A stretch of DNA of 64,000 nt from Lampris incognitus (Eukaryota; Chordata; Actinopteri; Lampriformes; Lampridae): the NCBI RefSeq assembly GCF_029633865.1, contig NC_079223.1, forward strand, positions 5,830,183 through 5,894,182, given 5' to 3'. How positions within the stretch are numbered: the first letter of the stretch is position 1; every line of letters starts with the position of its first letter. Positions 58,730 to 64,000 of the stretch are shown piece by piece. Position numbers and translations under genes: made by a program. The notes under the pieces are model-generated. The model had not been told where the DNA came from. It did no database searches and saw only the letters and a list, made by a program, of their open reading frames with translations.

Positions 58730-59300
58730 TGCGGGGAGATGGCGGCGCGAATTCACATTTGCGGCGGCCTCACCCAGCACCGTCCATGCAGGGTCTTTGT
58801 CCACGTCTAAGTTTGTGTCTTCGTTTGATGGCTGGATCGGCTGGGAGAGCTTGGTCTGCTGCATCCTGTGGGCCCAGGGACCACGGCCCTGCCCGGAGCT
58901 TTAGCCCAAAGAGGTGACGCCGAGGGCGGTCGGACAGGAAGTGGAAGCGGGGCAGGCTAAGCTAACTGCTAGCCCATGCAGACCGGCAGTTCCGATAACA
59001 CCGAGGGCGGTCTGGCGGCGGCCTCGCCTGGCCTTGACTGTGTTTTTGGTGTCATCGTGTGGAGTGAAGGAGGGGGGTTGAAGATGACGTGGAAGTGGGG
59101 CAGGCTAAGCTAACTGCTAGCCCACGCAGACCGGCGGTTCCGACCGTCATCCTGGCGTTCGCCCTCTTGGACAGTGAAATGTATTTATTTCTTTTTATAT
59201 GTTTGGATATGTGTTTTTGTCTTTGTGTCATGACTGTTGTTATTATTATTATTATTATTTTCTTCGGTATAATTATGCACGTGAACACAGTAGCATGACT
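58730..59300 (+). repeat. Probable 5' region of a repeat element with internal duplication
   Basis: A segment containing ggggcaggctaagctaactg occurs twice, near 58951 and 59098, each followed by cagaccggc. It starts with gagatggcggcgcg. This resembles the 5' untranslated part of a fish LINE; not confirmed. An (ATT)n tract lies at 59238-59258. Confidence 0.4.
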
Positions 59301-59435
59301 ACCCACGTGTGCCCCGCGAGCTGCTTCCCTCTGCAACACGCTGCCGTCGCTCCCCAGCCAGCAACACGTCCCCCACAATGTCGACTTGACTGGCCGACCT
59401 TGACTTCCGCTGCACGACCCCCACGTTTATTATCA

Positions 59436-60141
59436 CAATGCCCATCAGCCCCACTCCCCCACTCCCATCCACACACACCCACTCCAGCTCCCCCACACCC
59501 ATCCCCACTCCCCCACTCCCATCCACACACACCCACTCCAGCTCCCCCACACCCACTCCCATCCCCACTCCCCCACACTCATCCACACTCCCCCACACCC
59601 ATCCCCACTCCCCCACATCCACACTCCTCCACTCCCATCCCCACTCCCCCACACCCATACTCACTCTCCCACTCCCACACATCCACACTTTCCCACACCC
59701 ATCCACACTCCCCCACTCCGATCCCCACTCCCCCACTCCGATCCCCACTCCCCCACACCCATCCCCACTCCCCCACACCCATCCCCACTCCCCCACACCC
59801 ATCCACACTCCCCCACATCCACACTCCCCCACACCCATCCCTACTCCCCCACTCCCATCCCCACTCCCCCACACTCCCCCACACCCATCCTCACTCCCCC
59901 ACACCCATCCCCACTCCCCTACTCCAACTCCCACTCCCCCACACCTATCCACATTCCCCCACTCCCCACATCCACACTCCCCCACATCCACACTCCCCCA
60001 CATTCACACTCCCCCACTCCCATCCCCACTCCCACTCCCCCACACCGATTCACACTCCCCCACACCTATCCCTACTCCCATCCCCACTCCCTCACTCCCT
60101 ACTCCCCCACATCCATCCCCACTCCCCCACTCCCAATAACA
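59436..60141. repeat. C-rich minisatellite, 18-24-bp irregular unit
   Basis: Repeats of cacacccatccccactcccc and close variants. The minus strand is strongly G-rich with many runs of four or five G. Pro/His/Ser-rich or Gly/Trp-rich frames are by-products. Confidence 0.95.
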
Positions 60142-60731
60142 CAGACCCAGACCCGGGACTATGATGAAGCATATCAACTTTCACAATGACACTCGAAACA
60201 AAAGAGCCTCCAGTCACTCTCTCAGCCGCTCTCTGGAATACGAGAATCCTCCAGCTGGACTGAAAGACGGCCCGGCTGTGCACATTTGCAGACGCTTACA
60301 TGTGCTTGGCTGCATGTCGGCCTGCGTGTATCCATGACGGCGTGTGCCGCGTGCGACGCTACCACGCAAATGAGCTTGTATGGCATCCGGCTGAGAAATA
60401 GGGACGAGTCACAGCCCGGCTGAGTGCATTAGCGCTGCATTACGGAGGTGTCAGGAAGATAAACGAGCCGTGTGTTTTTGCTTGGCCAGAGCCCAGGGGC
60501 ACCGCCGGCAAAATGGCTCTCTCTGCAGTGCAGGCTGTCCGTCAGTCACCACGACCACCTCTCAGTTCTCTCACTTCTTACTGTCAGCAATGCTTTTTCT
60601 TCACTGTTGGGGTTCGGGGTCTCATAAGGTGTTTAAGTGAAGTGAACAGGTCAGAGGAGCAACATATCATAAACCTACACATTCAGGTTGAGACTGATTC
60701 AGTGCGGATGCTACATCTTTTTTCTGCTCCC

Positions 60732-60735
<4 letters not shown>

Positions 60736-60767
<32 letters not shown>

Positions 60768-60768
60768 G
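60736..60768. repeat. (ATC)n microsatellite
   Basis: Eleven uninterrupted atc triplets. Confidence 0.95.
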
Positions 60769-60955
60769 GTCGAGTGTCCTCGGATGGATCTGACCCTCTC
60801 ATGCCACCCGTCCTCAGATGGACATCCTGTGTCGTCGACAAATTGGCGGATGTAATTTCTTGCAGGCCTTCCCACACGAGTCTTTCCACGTTTGGGTGAC
60901 CGGAGCAGAGCGTCGCCTGCAGGTTCTTCCTTGCTCCTCCAGCAATGACCAGCAA

Positions 60956-61254
60956 GTCGCTGCTCCGCCCCCTCTGCTGATCCGGGGAGGGCTGCAGACT
61001 ACCACGTGCCTCCTCCCATACATGTGGAGTCACCAGCCGCTTCTTCTCACCTGACAATGAGGAGTTTCACCAGGGGGATCACGCTATTCCTGACCGACCA
61101 GAGGAGGCGCTAGTGCATCCGGCTTCCCACCCGCAGACACGGCCAATTGTGTCTGTAGGGACGCCCGACCAAGCCGGAGGTAACACGGGGATTCGAACCG
61201 CCGATCCTCATGTTGGCAGGCAACGGAATAGACCGCTATGCTACCCAGACCCCC
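60956..61254 (-). mobile_element. SINE family A lacking its 3' end, with target duplication
   Basis: Reverse orientation. The element's own 3' segment (the ccccaattg end) is missing, yet atgaccagcaa flanks both sides (60945-60955 and 61255-61265). Confidence 0.85.
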
Positions 61255-61599
61255 ATGACCAGCAAACCGAGCCCTTCGTTTTCAGACTGTGTTTGAGATG
61301 GCGGGTATATTGCCATAGAGACACTTCTTCGTAGGGTGCTTCCTCCAGGATACATGTAGTGCAGGTGCTGCTACCTACTGATTCAAATGTTTAGTGACCA
61401 ATAAAAAAATACACACACGTGTGTGTGTGTGTTGGAGCAATGTCCCAGTCTCTTCCTAGTTAATATATGTGGCTAAGACAAACCCAGCAGACGCAAACAT
61501 GCCATCTCTAGCCCTTCCATTGTGTTCTGGGTCAAAATGACCCGCAACAGTGTTTAACAACAGAGAGAAGACTCTGAATGATCTTTTCTAAACCTGAAA

Positions 61600-62171
61600 T
61601 GTGATGAGATGAAATGAGGATAACATGAGATGAGATGAGATGAGATGAAATGAGGATAACATGAGATGAGATGAGATGAGGATAAGATGAGATGTGATGT
61701 GATGAGATGTGATGAGGATAAGATGAGATGAGATGAAATGAGAATAACATGAGATGAGATGAGGATGAGATGAGGATAAGATGAGATGTGATGAGATGTG
61801 ATGAGGATAACATGAGATGAGATGAGATGAGATGAAATGAGGATAACATGAGATGAGATGAGGATAACATGAGATGAGATGAGATGAGGATAAGATGAGA
61901 TGTGATGTGATGTGATGAGGATAAGATGAGATGAGATGAAATGAGAATAACATGAGATGAGATGAGGATGAGATGAGGATGAGATGAGGATAAGATGAGA
62001 TGTGATGAGGATAAGATGAGATGTGATGAGATGTGATGAGGATAAGATGAGATGTGATGAGATGAGTTGTGATGAGATGTGATGAGGATAAGATGAGATG
62101 TGATGAGGATAAGATGAGATGAGATGAGAATAACATGAGATGAGATGAGGATGAGGATAAGATGAGATGAG
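61600..62171. repeat. Simple repeat array (GATGA/GATAACATGA)n
   Basis: Irregular tandem gatgagatgaggataacatg-type units over about 570 bp. It joins without a gap to the 3' end of a minus-strand repeat element at 62172. Confidence 0.93.
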
Positions 62172-62720
62172 ATACTTTATTGTCATTGTGCGCACACAAC
62201 GAAATTGCATTTGGTGAGTGTCAGACCAGCGGCAGTAGACAAGGTAGATGATTAAAAACCCACATTAAAAACAGCACAAACAACATTTAGTGTAACTAAG
62301 TGAGGTAGTAAAAGTGTAATGAGACAATAAAGGACAGCAGGGACTTTTAAAGTTCAAAATAGTGCATGGGGTTATTGCTCATAGTTATCCATATTGCAGC
62401 GGCTTTAGTACCAGTTAGTCCTCAGCAGTGTGTGTGGGGGGTGGGGTGGGGTGGGGGTGATGGAGGCTACAGCTCTGGGGAAGAAGCTGTTCCTCAGCCT
62501 GTTAGTCCGGGTTTAGACGGTGTGGTATCTCCTCCCCGGTGGCGGGGGAACAGACAGACACTGAGCTGGGTGTGTCGTGTCTTTGTGGCTGTTGTTGGCT
62601 CTCCTCTGTAGGCGGCCAGCATACACAGCATCCGGGTCCAGGAGCAGAGCTCCCACAATCCCCTGTGCTGTCTTCACCGCCCGGGCCAAGTCCTTCCTCC
62701 TGACGACCTTTCCTACAGTG
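62172..62720 (-). mobile_element. Probable LINE 3' region in reverse orientation
   Basis: The minus strand ends caatgacaataaagtatc followed by (TCATC)n, the usual form of a LINE 3' tail. The body (ggaagaagctgttcctcagc) is a repeat I remember from other fish genomes. Family not assigned. Confidence 0.5.
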
Positions 62721-63019
62721 ACCCCAACATTAGAAAAAGTGAAACGTTGTTTTTGTTCATATGTCCACGAAAGCTGTCCACCACTAGGGTACTAAGGTTG
62801 TCTTAGGGTCACGTTTGACCCTAAGCCATGTTTGGGTCATGTGACCCAATAAGAGCGAGTGGTGTCCACTGGTTAGATGCAGTCTTCCTGCACGGTGAAG
62901 AGGGAAAACCCAGGTAGACACACAGTTTGGGATGAATGACAGCTTGTTTCTTCCTGCAACATAGATTTGGGGTTTAAAATCAAATTAAGTTGCTTTAATT
63001 TAGAGGTTTAAAGAAGGGC

Positions 63020-63362
63020 GGGCGGCAAGAAGGTCCTGGGTTCGAGCCCCGGGGTAGTCCAACCTTGGTGGGTCGTCCCGGGTCGTCCTCTGTGTGGAGT
63101 TGGCATGTTCTCCCCGTGTCTGTTTCCTCCGGGGGCTCCGGTTTCCTCCCAAAGTCCAAAGACATGTAGGTCAGGTGAACCGGCCGTACTACATTGTCCC
63201 TAGATGTGTGTGTGTGTGTGTGTGTGTGTGTGGACCCTGTGATGGTCCGGCAGCCTGTCCAGGGTGTCTCCCCACCTGCCGCCCAGTGACTGCTGGGATA
63301 GGCTGCAGCATCCCCGCCACCCTGAGAGCAGGATAAGCGGTCCCGATAATGGACGGATGAAG
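63020..63362 (+). mobile_element. AFC-like SINE, truncated head
   Basis: Starts in the tRNA-like head at ggcaagaaggtcctgggttc, has a (GT)n at 63207-63231 and ends gataatggacggatgaagg. Confidence 0.9.
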
Positions 63363-63732
63363 GGCGGGTCATAAATGACCCCTTAAGACGAGGCCAGTAT
63401 ACACAATGTGTGGGCAACACAAGCGCTAGCTAACAAACCGCTCTAAGCCAAACTTCACATTTCACCTGAAACTCATAACCTGCTGCTCTTTCACAGCTGC
63501 ACCTTTCTTTCAGTCTGTCATTACCGGCCCGGCCCGGCCCGACCCGATCCGGCTCGGCCCAGCCCAGCCCGGCTGCAGCCACAGGGCCAGCGGACCAGAA
63601 GTAAGTCAGGGACTCTGCACTGTAGGCCCGTTCTGGAACACATCCCTGTTCTACGAGGACGATTTAACTCCCCCCCCCCCCCCCATCCCTCTCTCTCCTT
63701 CTTCGTTTCCACGTGATGGACACTCGTCCGGG

Positions 63733-63920
63733 ATGTCCTGCATCGCTGCAGCTGGGAAAGCCCCGCAGCCCCGCCGCCACGCCGCCCCGCCGCCACGCCG
63801 CCCCGCAGCCCCGCACCAGCAGACTACCGAGGAGGGGAAGAGACAAAGGAAGACGTGGGATTACAGTGTTTCACCCGGGCCTTTCATCGCAGATAACTGG
63901 GGGGACTCAGATGGGATTGG
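63733..63920 (+). CDS. Doubtful exon at the right edge
   Basis: An ATG-started frame of 62 codons ends at a good donor (GGATTGG|gtgagt at 63921). The second half (RKTWDYSVSPGPFIADNWGD) looks non-repetitive; the first half is a GC-rich Pro/Arg/Ala run. A possible internal acceptor ctgcag ends at 63756. I do not recognise it. It could be the start of a plus-strand gene beyond the window or chance. Confidence 0.2.
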
Positions 63921-64000
63921 GTGAGTCTGGGGGAGGGAGAAGAAAAGGAGCTGATCCATTCTGCACAGCGGGGGGGGGGTGGGGGGTGGGGGCGCTGCAG

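Noticed and set aside
59199-60164. Pro/His/Ser-rich frames and Gly/Trp/Val-rich antisense frames
   Set aside because: By-products of the C-rich minisatellite.

Overview
The window is vertebrate nuclear DNA, almost certainly from a percomorph-type teleost fish. The evidence is four vertebrate-type multi-exon genes with GT-AG introns, a very high density of tRNA-derived SINEs (including AFC-like copies ending in GGAT repeats), fish LINE fragments (L2-like and others), a hAT-type MITE and many minisatellites. No prokaryotic, viral or LTR-element gene was recognised. All exon models were built by eye from reading frames, splice sites and remembered family sequences; no alignment was run.

Layout: 1-2357, two abutting minisatellites (44 bp and 61 bp units). 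2358-5220, no recognisable gene. 5356-16898 (+), a 13-exon FERM-domain gene of the FRMD6/FRMD1 family (581 aa), with a 3' UTR to a poly(A) signal near 18080. 18178-19395, a LINE fragment split by a hAT MITE. 19510-41634 (+), tarbp1, encoding a tRNA 2'-O-methyltransferase, with 29 exons, 1793 aa and an in-frame coding minisatellite in exon 1. 43328-46779 (+), a 3-exon class A orphan GPCR of GPR161-like type (564 aa). 50149-57643 (-), the last four coding exons of slc35f3; its 5' exons lie beyond the right edge. One intron of slc35f3 holds a 4 kb 24-bp minisatellite. 57644-64000 is repeats plus one doubtful exon at the far right.

The tarbp1(+)/slc35f3(-) tail-to-tail arrangement matches human 1q42.2, where COA6 lies between them. 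Here no COA6 was recognised and the GPCR occupies that interval. The genes do not form a pathway. FRMD is a cortical scaffold, TARBP1 makes Gm18 in tRNA, the GPCR is a membrane receptor and SLC35F3 is a multipass transporter.

I saw no convincing new molecular system. The most interesting signals are repeats acting on genes: a coding VNTR that lengthens TARBP1 by about 170 aa, minisatellites that start within a few to about 80 nt of 5' splice sites, a receptor start codon inside a GGAT microsatellite, UG-repeat tracts directly against two 3' splice sites, and an unidentified coding-looking exon at 52048-52211 (-).
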